Assembly (NCBI GenBank): GCA_964477735.1
Contig: CAYZFD010000009.1
Span: 1-49,057, forward strand
Origin: CAYZFD01 sp964477735
Lineage (GTDB): Bacteria; Bacteroidota; Bacteroidia; Flavobacteriales; Flavobacteriaceae
Direction of reading: 5' to 3'
Length of the DNA: 49,057 bases
Numbering within the stretch: the first letter of the stretch is position 1; each line of letters starts with the position of its first letter. The notes under the pieces were generated by a model. It was not told where the DNA came from and did no database searches. It was given only the letters and a program-made list of their open reading frames with translations. Both the position numbers and the translations under genes were made by a program. Shown in pieces: positions 1 through 8,396 of this stretch.

Positions 1-123
1 AGATTTGTTGTAGCTGTTGATTTTCAGACACTTAGCAAGTTGGTGACACGAAGATGGTTCTAGGAATTAATACAAATCAAGTACTGTTTTAGAGCTTTGG
101 TTCAAAAATCACTTCTAATTTTG

Positions 124-131
124 TAATTTTG
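124..131 (+). promoter_or_regulatory. -7 promoter box of the E1 gene
   Basis: TAATTTTG matches the Bacteroidota -7 consensus TAnnTTTG exactly. It ends 18 bases before the ATG at 150, which would give a 5' UTR of about a dozen bases. The nearest upstream TTG (97-99) is 24 bases away, longer than the usual 19-21 spacer, so the -33 element is not certain. The box covers the TTG at 129, which argues against that codon being the translation start. Bases 1-123 hold nothing else I recognise. Confidence 0.5.
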
Positions 132-149
132 CCGAGCCAAAAACAACGA

Positions 150-2561
150 ATGCATAATCCCAAAAAAGCTGCAGTTAAAATAACCTTTTCAGATTTTCAA
201 GCAGAAGTGCTTGAAGACTACAAACTAGCATCTCTTAGTAGAGAAACTAGTTTACTCGGCAGAAAAGAGGTGTTGACAGGCAAAGCAAAATTTGGCATTT
301 TCGGTGACGGAAAAGAACTCCCTCAAATTGCAATGGCAAAAGCTTTTCAAAAAGGGGATTTTCGATCGGGTTATTATCGAGATCAAACTTTTATGATGGC
401 CATTGGCGAATTAACCCCCACACAGCTTTTCGCAGGATTGTATGCCCATACCGACATCGAAGCAGAGCCTATGTCTGCTGGTAGGCAAATGGGAGGTCAT
501 TTTAACACACCCAGTCTGAATTCTGATGGAAGCTGGCGAAATTTAACACAACAATACAATTCAAGTTCTGATGTTTCCTGCACGGCAGCCCAAATGCCCA
601 GATTGTTAGGGCTGGCACATGCTTCAAAGCTCTATCGACATGTGAAAGCATTTCAGAACGAGAATTTCTCAATCCAAGGGAATGAAGTGGCTTGGGGAAC
701 CATTGGAAATGCCAGCACTAGTGAAGGTTTGTTTTTCGAAGCGATGAATGCTGCTGGAGTACTTCAAGTTCCTATGGTGCTTAGTGTTTGGGACGATGAT
801 TACGGTATTTCTGTGCATAACAACCTACAAACCATAAAGGAAAGCATTTCCGAGGCCCTTCGTGGCTTTGAACGTAACAACGATCAAAAAGGATTCGAAA
901 TAATTAATGTTAAAGGCTGGGACTACCCTGCCCTTGTGTCTGCCTATACCTATGCTGGTGAGTTGGCCCGTCAGGAGCACATTCCTGTGCTCATTCATGT
1001 TGAAGAACTCACCCAACCTTTGGGTCATTCTACATCTGGATCGCACGAACGCTACAAAAGCGAAGCACGTTTAAAGTGGGAAAAAGAAAATGATGGCTTG
1101 CTTAAAATGCGTTCATGGATACTTGAAAATGGGATCGCTGACGAAGAAAGATTGGTTGAAATCGAAAAAGAGACTAAGTTGGCCGTTCGTAAAGCCAAAC
1201 AAGATGCCTGGAACAGCTATTTGTCTCCTATCTTAGACGAACGTAAGACTTGCGTGTCTTTACTCGAAAAACTAACTCCAGTATCGAGCAAGGGCGTTTT
1301 TATTAAAAAAGAAATTCAGACTTTAGTTAGCGAAAAAGAGCCCACACGATCTGATATTCTCAAAACCTCGAGAGGAGTCCTTAGAATGATTACCCAAGAA
1401 CAATCGAATGCTAAGGATGCGCTAAAAACCTGGATTGCGCAGTATAAAAATGAACTCCAACCCAAATACAGTTCTTTGTTATACAGTGAGTTTAAGAGCA
1501 GTCCGATGTTTGTGGAAACCACAAAACCAACCTATGCTCCCACTCCAAATTTGGTTGATGGCAGAATTGTGTTAAGAGACAATTTCGAACAACTCCTAGA
1601 AAAACACAACAACTTGCTCATATTTGGAGAAGATGCTGGAAAATTGGGGGATGTGAACCAAGGTTTGGAAGGCTTGCAATCGAAATTTGGCGAGGAAAGA
1701 GTGGCCGATCGCGGCATTCGTGAAGCCACAATCATTGGGGAAGGAATCGGTATGGCACTTCGTGGGCTCAGACCCATTGCAGAAATACAATATCTAGATT
1801 ACGTTCTTTATGCTTTGCAGATCATGAGTGATGATTTGGCAAGTTTGCATTATAGAACTTTCGGAAGGCAAAACGCACCTCTAATTATTCGAACACGAGG
1901 GCATCGCCTAGAAGGAATTTGGCACTCTGGGTCTCCTATGGGGGGGCTTATTCACCTGCTTAGAGGACTCCATATTTTGGTACCCAGAAACATGACACAA
2001 GCTGCTGGTTTTTACAATACGCTCCTAAAAGGCGACGACCCTGCACTGGTTATAGAATCCCTAAATGGTTACCGATTAAAGGAAAATATGCCCACCAATT
2101 TAGGCGATTTCTATGTGCCCCTGGGCACAGTTGAAACCCTTCGAGAAGGGAATATGCTCACCATAGTTTCCTATGGTTCTACCTTGAGGTTGGTTCAAGA
2201 AGCAGCCACATCCCTATCGAATTTAGGAATTGAAGTAGAAGTGATCGACATTCAATCCTTACTACCTTTTGATATTCATCAAGACATTGTGAAAAGTCTA
2301 AAAAAGACCAATCGAATTTTAGTAGTTGACGAAGACGTCCCTGGTGGTGCTTCGGCCTATATACTACAAGAAATTCTTGAAACTCAAGAAGGATATCGTT
2401 GGATAGACAGCAAACCCAAAACACTCACAGCCAAAGCCCATAGACCTGCCTATGGATCTGATGGAGACTACTTTTCTAAGCCTTCTGTTGATGATATCAT
2501 CGAAACTGCCTACGAAATGATGCACGAGGTAGATCCCAAAAACTTTCCTCCACTTATTTAA
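150..2561 (+). CDS. Fused alpha/beta 2-oxoacid dehydrogenase E1 component
   Basis: Thiamine-diphosphate E1 enzyme, 803 aa from ATG 150, with the alpha and beta subunits in one chain. It would decarboxylate a 2-oxoacid and pass the acyl group to a lipoyl E2; branched-chain oxoacids or pyruvate are both possible. The alpha part (about residues 20-330) has the ThDP/Mg region GTIGNASTSEG and later WDDDYGIS. The beta part (about 465-790) has FGEDAG, AEIQYLDY and RTRGH, with a transketolase C-terminal domain at about 650-790. The usual alpha motif GDG...ENN appears as GNA...DD, so the two metal-ligand positions have exchanged Asp and Asn (N187, D216). The ORF extends to TTG 129, but that codon lies inside a -7 box. 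The 3' end overlaps the convergent holA by 8 bp. No E2 or E3 gene is nearby, so the substrate cannot be fixed. Confidence 0.85.
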   Translation: MHNPKKAAVKITFSDFQAEVLEDYKLASLSRETSLLGRKEVLTGKAKFGIFGDGKELPQIAMAKAFQKGDFRSGYYRDQTFMMAIGELTPTQLFAGLYAHTDIEAEPMSAGRQMGGHFNTPSLNSDGSWRNLTQQYNSSSDVSCTAAQMPRLLGLAHASKLYRHVKAFQNENFSIQGNEVAWGTIGNASTSEGLFFEAMNAAGVLQVPMVLSVWDDDYGISVHNNLQTIKESISEALRGFERNNDQKGFEIINVKGWDYPALVSAYTYAGELARQEHIPVLIHVEELTQPLGHSTSGSHERYKSEARLKWEKENDGLLKMRSWILENGIADEERLVEIEKETKLAVRKAKQDAWNSYLSPILDERKTCVSLLEKLTPVSSKGVFIKKEIQTLVSEKEPTRSDILKTSRGVLRMITQEQSNAKDALKTWIAQYKNELQPKYSSLLYSEFKSSPMFVETTKPTYAPTPNLVDGRIVLRDNFEQLLEKHNNLLIFGEDAGKLGDVNQGLEGLQSKFGEERVADRGIREATIIGEGIGMALRGLRPIAEIQYLDYVLYALQIMSDDLASLHYRTFGRQNAPLIIRTRGHRLEGIWHSGSPMGGLIHLLRGLHILVPRNMTQAAGFYNTLLKGDDPALVIESLNGYRLKENMPTNLGDFYVPLGTVETLREGNMLTIVSYGSTLRLVQEAATSLSNLGIEVEVIDIQSLLPFDIHQDIVKSLKKTNRILVVDEDVPGGASAYILQEILETQEGYRWIDSKPKTLTAKAHRPAYGSDGDYFSKPSVDDIIETAYEMMHEVDPKNFPPLI

Positions 2562-3567
2562 CAAACTGAAATATCTCTGATATGAGTTGTTTGAGTAAGT
2601 CTGAAGGACCTAAATTGCTTCCTCCAACACCCTTACTGCGCATATCACAATTGCGAATAGAATTTAAAATTGGCGCAACAGATTTCATGGGGTAGTGTTT
2701 GGCTGCTAGCTGATAATCTTTAACAAAATAAGGGTTAATTCCAAGCACCTGAGCCACATGGCTCGGATTGTGATTGTCTAAACCGTGAAATTGAAGCAAT
2801 TGACTGAAAAAATTAAATAACAACCCTAAAGTCACTACAACAGGATTGCTGTTGGGGTTTTGTGCAAAATAGCGGATGATTCTAAATGCACGAACCCTAT
2901 CCCCAACTCCCAATGCCTTTATAAGCTCGAAATTGTTAAAGTCTTTACTGATTCCCACGTTCTTTTCGATATGATCGGAGGTGATTTTTTCAGATTTAGG
3001 AACAATTAATTGTAGCTTTTGTAGTTCATTGTCGATTAAGGATAGATCAGTGCCTAGGTGCTCCACCAACAAAGCTGCAGCCTTGGGTTCAATTTCGTAT
3101 GACCTACTAGACAATACGCTTCGAATCCAGTCGGGAACTTGATTTTCGTAGAGTTTTTTTGATTGATAAACTACACCATTTTGAAGTATTGATTTATATA
3201 ATTTTTTTCGCTTATCGATGCTACTGTATTTATAGCAAACGACTAAGATGGTTGAAGGTTGAAGATTTTCGACATAATCGGCGAGTTGATCAATCGTTTT
3301 ATTGAGATTTTGTGCTTCCTTTAAAACCACCAATTGGTGATCAGCCATCATCGGAAAACGTTTACACGCACTCACTACTTGATCTATAGACACTTCACGA
3401 CCATATAAAACAGATTGGTTAAAATCCCGCTCCGACTCATTAAGCACTTCATTTTCAAGCAATTGAGAAATTCGATCGATATAATAAGGCTCTTCGCCCA
3501 TGAGCAAATAGACGGGAGCAAATTGTCGCGATTTGATGGCTTTAACCAATTGATTTACCTCATCCAT
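2554..3567 (-). CDS. holA: DNA polymerase III delta subunit
   Basis: Delta subunit of the clamp loader, which opens the beta clamp during replication. The protein is 337 aa from the ATG at 3567, near the family's normal length. It starts MDEVNQLVKAIKSRQFAPVY and continues LLMGEEPYYIDR, the typical delta N-terminus with an aberrant P-loop region. The middle carries LVVLKEAQNLNK, and the C-terminal half is an all-helical collar-type domain (LSLIDNELQKL, FELIKALGVGDRVRAFRII). The reading frame stays open for 79 more codons upstream, but those residues resemble nothing in the family and would run into the divergent gene, so I chose the internal ATG. The start codon is only 31 bases from that of the divergent nuclease-like gene. 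The stop overlaps the E1 gene by 8 bp. Confidence 0.9.
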   Translation of the reverse strand: MDEVNQLVKAIKSRQFAPVYLLMGEEPYYIDRISQLLENEVLNESERDFNQSVLYGREVSIDQVVSACKRFPMMADHQLVVLKEAQNLNKTIDQLADYVENLQPSTILVVCYKYSSIDKRKKLYKSILQNGVVYQSKKLYENQVPDWIRSVLSSRSYEIEPKAAALLVEHLGTDLSLIDNELQKLQLIVPKSEKITSDHIEKNVGISKDFNNFELIKALGVGDRVRAFRIIRYFAQNPNSNPVVVTLGLLFNFFSQLLQFHGLDNHNPSHVAQVLGINPYFVKDYQLAAKHYPMKSVAPILNSIRNCDMRSKGVGGSNLGPSDLLKQLISEIFQFVK

Positions 3568-3598
3568 CTTTTTCAAGATAATTTTTGCAATTTTGTGT

Positions 3599-4048
3599 AT
3601 GCAGTTATTGAACTTTAAACCAGGTTCGTTTCGTTTCAAAATTAAGGAAAATAAACGCCATATCTTTGATCCTGTTCGTAAAAAGTTTGTGTTTCTATCC
3701 CCCGAAGAATGGGTGCGCCAGCATTGCATACAATTTCTCATCAACGAAAAAAATGCGCCCACAATTCGGATGGCTGTAGAAAAATCCCTAGACCTTAATG
3801 GCACAAAAAAGCGTTTCGATGTCGTTGTTTACAATCTTGATGGAACCGTTAAGCTTCTCGTCGAATGTAAGTCACCAACGGTCAATATCACACAAGCAGT
3901 GTTCGATCAAATCGCTCGATACAACCTGAGTCTAAAGGCCGATTTGTTAATGCTTACCAATGGGATGAATCACTATTTTTGCAAGATGAATTATGATCAA
4001 AAAACCTATCAGTTTCTAGAATCATTACCACAATTCGACAATTTATGA
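3599..4048 (+). CDS. HsdR N-terminal-like PD-(D/E)XK domain protein
   Basis: A 149-aa protein consisting of a single domain that resembles the N-terminal nuclease domain of type I restriction R subunits (HSDR_N). The PD-(D/E)XK core is visible: D74 in RFDVVVY, then E89-C-K91 in LVECKSP, then Q104 in FDQIARYN. Those are the residues a Mg-dependent nuclease needs, so it could be active. No methylase, specificity or helicase genes are present, so this is not a restriction system. I recall this family lying beside holA and a glycosyltransferase in many Bacteroidota; that synteny comes from memory. ATG 3599 was chosen over TTG 3593. The stop overlaps the next start as ATGA, so the two are probably translationally coupled. 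Its cellular role is unknown. Confidence 0.75.
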   Translation: MQLLNFKPGSFRFKIKENKRHIFDPVRKKFVFLSPEEWVRQHCIQFLINEKNAPTIRMAVEKSLDLNGTKKRFDVVVYNLDGTVKLLVECKSPTVNITQAVFDQIARYNLSLKADLLMLTNGMNHYFCKMNYDQKTYQFLESLPQFDNL

Positions 4049-5043
4049 AATTGGCAATCGTAATCCTAAATTGGAATGGGCGCAATTTGTTGGAAAAGTA
4101 TTTGCCTTCGGTTTTAAAACACAGTAATGGGAAAGCTGTCTATGTAGTGGATAATGCCTCAACCGACGATTCTTTGCCCTATGTCAAGTCCAATTTTCCA
4201 ACAATCCAAACTATCGAACTTGATGAAAACTTAGGATATGCAGGCGGCTATAACAGTGCACTATCAACAATTGAAGCGGACTATTATTGCTTACTAAATT
4301 CCGACGTTTTGGTTTCCGAAAACTGGTTAGCCCCTATAGAAAAACATTTCGAAAACAATGCAAGCACAGCTGCTATTCAGCCAAAAGTTCTTGATTTAAA
4401 AAACTCTGAATTTTTTGAATATGCTGGGGCTGCAGGTGGTTATCTTGATGCTTTGGGGTATCCATTTTGTAGAGGTAGAATTTTTGATCACATCGAAAAG
4501 GACAATGGCCAATATCAGGATACTGTCCCTGTTTTCTGGGCATCGGGTGCATGTTTGTTTGTGAGATCCTCTTGTTTTTGGGAAGTTGGAGGTTTTGATA
4601 GTGATTTTTTTGCTCATTTTGAAGAAATAGACCTTTGTTGGCGTCTCCAATCTAAGGGCTATCAAGTGTTTTGTGTGCCTAGTGCAACAGTTTATCATGT
4701 TGGTGGAGGCACCTTGGCAGAACATAGTTTTCAAAAAACATATTTAAACTTTCGAAATTCTTTATACACGCTAGCCAAAAATTTACCTACCAGTTGCCTA
4801 TTCTCTACACTCTTCCTTAGACTTGTTTTAGATGCACCTGCAGCATTTCGTTTTTTAGTTAAAGGTCAGCCAATCAAGTTGTTAGCAATTGTTAAGGCAC
4901 ATTTTGTGTTCTTTTTAAAACTGACCAAGATGTTAAAAAAACGTCAAAAGTTTAACATCACTGGCTATGCTTTTGTAAATTCGATCCTCATACAACGTTT
5001 CATATTTTTTAAAAAAACTTTTCAAACGATTCGAAAAAAATAA
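4045..5043 (+). CDS. Family 2 glycosyltransferase
   Basis: GT-A fold glycosyltransferase of 332 aa, likely adding a sugar from a nucleotide donor to a cell-surface glycan or lipid carrier. The N-terminus (VILNWNGRNLL), VVDNASTDDS at about residues 33-42 and NLGYAGGYN form the nucleotide-sugar site. LLNSDV at about 88-93 sits at the DxD position, and HFEEIDLCWR at about 190 is the ED motif. This layout is that of rhamnosyltransferase-like GT2 enzymes. The last 90 residues are hydrophobic and basic, suggesting membrane association. The start overlaps the stop of the nuclease-like gene (ATGA). The acceptor cannot be deduced, and no other polysaccharide genes are nearby. Confidence 0.85.
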   Translation: MKLAIVILNWNGRNLLEKYLPSVLKHSNGKAVYVVDNASTDDSLPYVKSNFPTIQTIELDENLGYAGGYNSALSTIEADYYCLLNSDVLVSENWLAPIEKHFENNASTAAIQPKVLDLKNSEFFEYAGAAGGYLDALGYPFCRGRIFDHIEKDNGQYQDTVPVFWASGACLFVRSSCFWEVGGFDSDFFAHFEEIDLCWRLQSKGYQVFCVPSATVYHVGGGTLAEHSFQKTYLNFRNSLYTLAKNLPTSCLFSTLFLRLVLDAPAAFRFLVKGQPIKLLAIVKAHFVFFLKLTKMLKKRQKFNITGYAFVNSILIQRFIFFKKTFQTIRKK

Positions 5044-5081
5044 TTTTGCCTATCAACACAATCTTTTTACTGATTTACTGT

Positions 5082-5089
5082 TATTTTTG
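5082..5089 (+). promoter_or_regulatory. -7 promoter box of the OmpA lipoprotein gene
   Basis: TATTTTTG is an exact TAnnTTTG match and ends 22 bases before the ATG at 5112. No TTG stands at the expected -33 distance. It lies in the 68-base gap after the glycosyltransferase, so the ompA-like gene probably has its own promoter. Confidence 0.45.
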
Positions 5090-5111
5090 TATAATAAATT
5101 AAAATTCAACA

Positions 5112-5969
5112 ATGAAGAAAATTGCTCTTTTCGGACTGGTCGTTTCCATTTTAGCGTCCTCTTGTGTGTCACAAAAAAAATATGCTGCACTAGAAAATCA
5201 ACATCAAAAAACAAAAGACTTATTAAATACAGCCACTGTTAAGCTAAACGCTTGCGAGGAAGCACGTACTTCCTCTGAAGCTTCTCTAGCGACATTGAAA
5301 GACCAAGTGTCCTTTCTTAAGGCGAACAATCAAGATTTAATCAACAACATGGGCAACCTCACTACCTTAACCCAAAAAGGTGCTGACAACCTTGAGCGTT
5401 CATTAGAAAGTATTCGTGAAAAAGACATCACCATTCGTCGAATGCAAGATGCTGTAACTAGAAGAGATTCTGTGACCCTAGCACTTGTCACAAGCCTTAA
5501 AGGTGCACTGATTGACATCAATGATTCAGACATCGAGGTGAATGTTGAAAAAGGAGTGGTTTTCATTTCTATTTCAGACAAATTGTTGTTTAATAGCGGA
5601 AGTTACAATGTGTCACCTCGTGCAAAAGAAGTGCTTGGCAAAGTGGCTAAAGTTGTGCTCGACAAACCTGAAATTGAATTTTTAGTAGAAGGCCACACGG
5701 ATAATGTTCCAATTAAAAACGAAGTTTTACTTGACAACTGGGATTTGAGTGTGAAGCGCGCAACTTCTGTGGTTCGAGTTCTTCAAAATGAGTTTGGCGT
5801 TCAACCCGAAAGAATGACTGCTGCTGGTAGAAGTTATTATGTTCCAGTAGCCGATAACGACACTTCGGCTAACCGCTCTAAAAACCGTCGCACACGCATT
5901 GTAGTGCTTCCTAAATTAGATCAATTCTATGATTTAATTGAACAAGGCATGAAAGCAGCCTCCAACTAA
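5112..5969 (+). CDS. OmpA-family peptidoglycan-binding lipoprotein
   Basis: A 285-aa outer-membrane lipoprotein. The signal peptide ends in the lipobox LASSC (Cys18). Residues about 20-130 are polar, with heptad-like spacing suggesting a coiled coil. Residues about 150-275 are an OmpA C-terminal domain, with LLFNSGSYNVSP, EGHTDNVP, WDLSVKRATSVV and NRSKNRRTRIVV. The Asp in GHTDN and the Arg in VKRA are the residues that bind diaminopimelate in peptidoglycan. It probably links the outer membrane to the cell wall. It stands alone between a -7 box and a strong terminator. An OmpA domain alone does not separate Pal-like from motility-type proteins, and no gld or sprF genes are adjacent. Confidence 0.85.
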   Translation: MKKIALFGLVVSILASSCVSQKKYAALENQHQKTKDLLNTATVKLNACEEARTSSEASLATLKDQVSFLKANNQDLINNMGNLTTLTQKGADNLERSLESIREKDITIRRMQDAVTRRDSVTLALVTSLKGALIDINDSDIEVNVEKGVVFISISDKLLFNSGSYNVSPRAKEVLGKVAKVVLDKPEIEFLVEGHTDNVPIKNEVLLDNWDLSVKRATSVVRVLQNEFGVQPERMTAAGRSYYVPVADNDTSANRSKNRRTRIVVLPKLDQFYDLIEQGMKAASN

Positions 5970-5990
5970 TTAAAACTTTTTTTTCATTCC

Positions 5991-6022
5991 AAAAAAGCAG
6001 TCTATATGGCTGCTTTTTTTTT
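5991..6022 (+). terminator. Rho-independent terminator after the OmpA gene
   Basis: AAAAAAGCAG and CTGCTTTTTT form a 10-bp stem around a 9-base loop, with the T run continuing to 6022. It starts 21 bases after the ompA-like stop codon and is the clearest plus-strand terminator in the window. Confidence 0.8.
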
Positions 6023-6069
6023 GATTTCATAAGAAATAGATTTTTTCATAAGTTTACAAAAACCTATTT

Positions 6070-7179
6070 ATGATGAAACCACTGATCTCGACCTATACAT
6101 TTGCCTTTTTTAGCACTTTTCTTTTGTTTTCTTGCCAAAACAAACAACAGCCTGAAACTTTTGCAAAGCATAAACTACAAGTCATTGCCTATTATTCTGG
6201 TGATGGCGAAGAAATCGAAAACTACAACCTTAATGGCGTCGATCAACTGATCTATAGTTTTTTGCATTTAAAGGGGAATCGATTGGCTATAGACAATGCA
6301 GCCGACAGCCTCACACTTCGTCAACTTGTTGGATTAAAAACAAGACACCAAAACCTAAAAGTGTTGGTTAGTCTTGGGGGTTGGGGCGGTTGTAAAAGTT
6401 GTTCAGACGTTTTTGAAACAAAAAATGGTCGGGATGAATTTGCAGAATCTACCAAAGAAATTCTTGAATCATTTGGGGCTGATGGAATTGATTTGGATTG
6501 GGAATATCCTGCAATCTCTGGATTTCCTGGGCATCCCTACAAAAAAGCAGATCGCGAAAATTTTAGTTTATTGGTGAAGACTCTGAGGCGAACATTAGGT
6601 TCAACACCGGTCATCAGTTTTGCTGCTGGAGGCTTTCCTTCGTTTGTAGAAAATTCAATTGATTGGCCCACTGTTATGCCTTTAGTCGATTATGTTAATA
6701 TTATGAGTTATGATTTGGTTGGAGGGTATAGTCAGGTCACAGGACACCACACGCCACTCTATTCTACGACAGATCAACATCGCTCAGCAGATCAATGTAT
6801 TCAGCAACTAATTGCCATGGGGATTCCAGCACAAAAATTAGTGATAGGGGCTGCTTTTTATGGCCGAGTTTGGGAGCAAGTTTCATCTCAAAATAATGGC
6901 TTATACCAAGAGGGGCAATTCCTAAAAGGGGTGGGTAGAAAAAATTTTAATAACGAAACACAAGGCTTTCAATTTTTTAGAGATACTGTAGCCCACGCGC
7001 CCTATGGATACCATCCTGAAAAAAGCCAGTTTATCACTTTCGACGACTCAATTTCTGTGAAAGCCAAAACAAAATATGCCAAAAAACATGGCTTGGGAGG
7101 CATTATGTTTTGGCAATTAAAAAACGACGCTTATGAAAATGGATTGTTGGCCGCTATTTTAGAGGAAAATTCTCAATAG
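6070..7179 (+). CDS. Glycoside hydrolase family 18 lipoprotein (chitinase-like)
   Basis: Secreted lipoprotein of 369 aa that should cleave beta-1,4-linked N-acetylglucosamine chains (chitin or similar). The signal peptide ends at the lipobox FLLFSC (Cys22). The GH18 barrel follows directly: SLGGWGG at 101-107, and the catalytic DGIDLDWEYP at 138-147 with D141, D143 and the acid E145. MSYDL at 212-216 holds the tyrosine that positions the N-acetyl group, and MFWQLKND near the C-terminus holds the base-of-site Trp. There is no chitin-binding module and no type IX sorting tail, so it is a surface-tethered catalytic domain. No SusCD pair or other chitin genes are adjacent. It may act on environmental chitin or as an endo-N-acetylglucosaminidase. 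Two ATGs in tandem (6070, 6073) can both serve as the start. Confidence 0.88.
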   Translation: MMKPLISTYTFAFFSTFLLFSCQNKQQPETFAKHKLQVIAYYSGDGEEIENYNLNGVDQLIYSFLHLKGNRLAIDNAADSLTLRQLVGLKTRHQNLKVLVSLGGWGGCKSCSDVFETKNGRDEFAESTKEILESFGADGIDLDWEYPAISGFPGHPYKKADRENFSLLVKTLRRTLGSTPVISFAAGGFPSFVENSIDWPTVMPLVDYVNIMSYDLVGGYSQVTGHHTPLYSTTDQHRSADQCIQQLIAMGIPAQKLVIGAAFYGRVWEQVSSQNNGLYQEGQFLKGVGRKNFNNETQGFQFFRDTVAHAPYGYHPEKSQFITFDDSISVKAKTKYAKKHGLGGIMFWQLKNDAYENGLLAAILEENSQ

Positions 7180-7223
7180 TGTTTTTCAGAGTGTTAGCAA
7201 GATTGTGGAAAACGTTTTAAATT

Positions 7224-7253
7224 TTGATTCGAACACTCCAAAATCTAGTTTTA
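7224..7253 (+). promoter_or_regulatory. Putative -33/-7 promoter
   Basis: TTG at 7224-7226, a 19-base spacer, then TAGTTTTA at 7246-7253, one base off TAnnTTTG. It lies 19 bases before the ATG at 7273 and fits the Bacteroidota promoter layout. Confidence 0.35.
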
Positions 7254-7272
7254 TTTTTAAAAAAACTTAATT

Positions 7273-7686
7273 ATGAACGATCGCCATCACAATCTTTTAC
7301 GCATTCGCCCAGAGATTAAAATCCATCAAAATGATGGCAGTACTGGTGAAGAGGAACTTTTTCAGAACCAGACGCTCAGACCAATAATTAAACTTCAAAA
7401 TCCCTTGATAATGGTGGTTTTCCAACATTATATCGCCAAGCATAAAAATGTTTTTTATGATCTTGGACTTGAAAAAAGGTTGGCTTATATTGAAAATGCG
7501 CTCTTTAAAGACCAAAAATTCAGAAATGCCATCAAGGGCATGATGATTGGCCAATTCACTGTTTCGGAATATGAAACCTACAGTCGGTTCTCTTCATCTC
7601 TAAACAAAAGAATGATAAACATGATTTGCAATAGACTCAAAGATCAGATTCAGTTGTTTGAGCGTCCGCTAAAAAAAGTTATTTAG
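7273..7686 (+). CDS. Conserved hypothetical protein
   Basis: Small soluble basic protein of 137 aa with no signal peptide or membrane segment. It begins MNDRHHNLLRIRPEI; a central block (FQNQTLRPIIKLQNPL, then FYDLGLEKRLAYIENAL) and a helical C-terminal part follow (MMIGQFTVSEYETY, SSLNKRMINMI). I recall the pattern from Flavobacteriia, where such proteins are sometimes labelled glyoxalase, but no metal-binding glyoxalase residues are visible, so I would not use that name. The gene is monocistronic, with a putative promoter in front, and it overlaps the convergent DUF2461 gene by 4 bp through a shared TTAG. Function unknown. Confidence 0.75.
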   Translation: MNDRHHNLLRIRPEIKIHQNDGSTGEEELFQNQTLRPIIKLQNPLIMVVFQHYIAKHKNVFYDLGLEKRLAYIENALFKDQKFRNAIKGMMIGQFTVSEYETYSRFSSSLNKRMINMICNRLKDQIQLFERPLKKVI

Positions 7687-8357
7687 AGCAATGAAATGCC
7701 ATTTAAATCTGTGGTGAGCACTTCGCTCATATAATCAAAAAATGGGCGAATGGCTTGAAAACGTTGGTTGATATCTTTAATAAATGTAGCAGAAAGCACC
7801 TCTTCATCGGCATATTGGTGCACAAAAATGAACTGTTTTTTCTTGATAAGATCAATGTTGGGGTCGTCTTTAGAAAAGCCTTTAGGAGCCACTTTTACTT
7901 CGTCGCCTTCCAATGACCCCCAGGCGTTGAGAAAGGTTTTTTTATTGGATAAACTTCTAAATTCTGCAGCATCGAGTTCAAACTCCTTCCGAATTCTAAA
8001 CAAGTCTTCTTTGTTGGGGTTCCAAAAGCCAGTAGCAATAAACGAGTTTCCTGGTTTTAAATGGATATAATAGCCCCCTCTGAGTGCGGGTTTCTTTCGA
8101 GTAAATGCAATTCCAAAATGCGTTTTATAGGGTGTTTTATCTTTAGAAAAACGAACATCTCTGTAAATACGAAAGAGCTTTGTTTTGCTGATTTGATCAT
8201 GCTCATTCATAGCATTTTCTACAGCATATCCAAATTCCTTTACTTTGGATTCAATGGTTTTAAAAAGGGGTTTATTTTCCTCAAACCAAACTTTGTTGTT
8301 GTTTTGATCCAATGCCTTTAGAAAAGACCATGTTTCTTTGGGGATGACAGTGTTCAT
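7683..8357 (-). CDS. DUF2461 family protein
   Basis: A 224-aa cytoplasmic protein of the DUF2461 family (TIGR02453-like). Diagnostic features are the N-terminal TWSFLKAL...NNNKVWFEENKP, the conserved RIYRDVRFSKDKTPYKTH at about residues 64-81, then GGYYIHL, and a late KGFSKDDPN. No catalytic chemistry has been assigned to the family as far as I know. It sits just upstream of the last his gene's 3' end but reads away from it, so it is not part of the his operon. It overlaps the convergent small gene by 4 bp. Confidence 0.85.
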   Translation of the reverse strand: MNTVIPKETWSFLKALDQNNNKVWFEENKPLFKTIESKVKEFGYAVENAMNEHDQISKTKLFRIYRDVRFSKDKTPYKTHFGIAFTRKKPALRGGYYIHLKPGNSFIATGFWNPNKEDLFRIRKEFELDAAEFRSLSNKKTFLNAWGSLEGDEVKVAPKGFSKDDPNIDLIKKKQFIFVHQYADEEVLSATFIKDINQRFQAIRPFFDYMSEVLTTDLNGISLL

Positions 8358-8396
8358 AAAATGCTTTGATGAATTAAGTATGCAATTTACAAAAAA

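Noticed and set aside
129..149. TTG start of the E1 gene
   Set aside because: It lies inside an exact -7 promoter box, and the ATG at 150 gives the usual family length.
3599..4048. Type I restriction-modification system
   Set aside because: Only the HsdR N-terminal-like domain is present; there is no helicase part, methylase or specificity gene.
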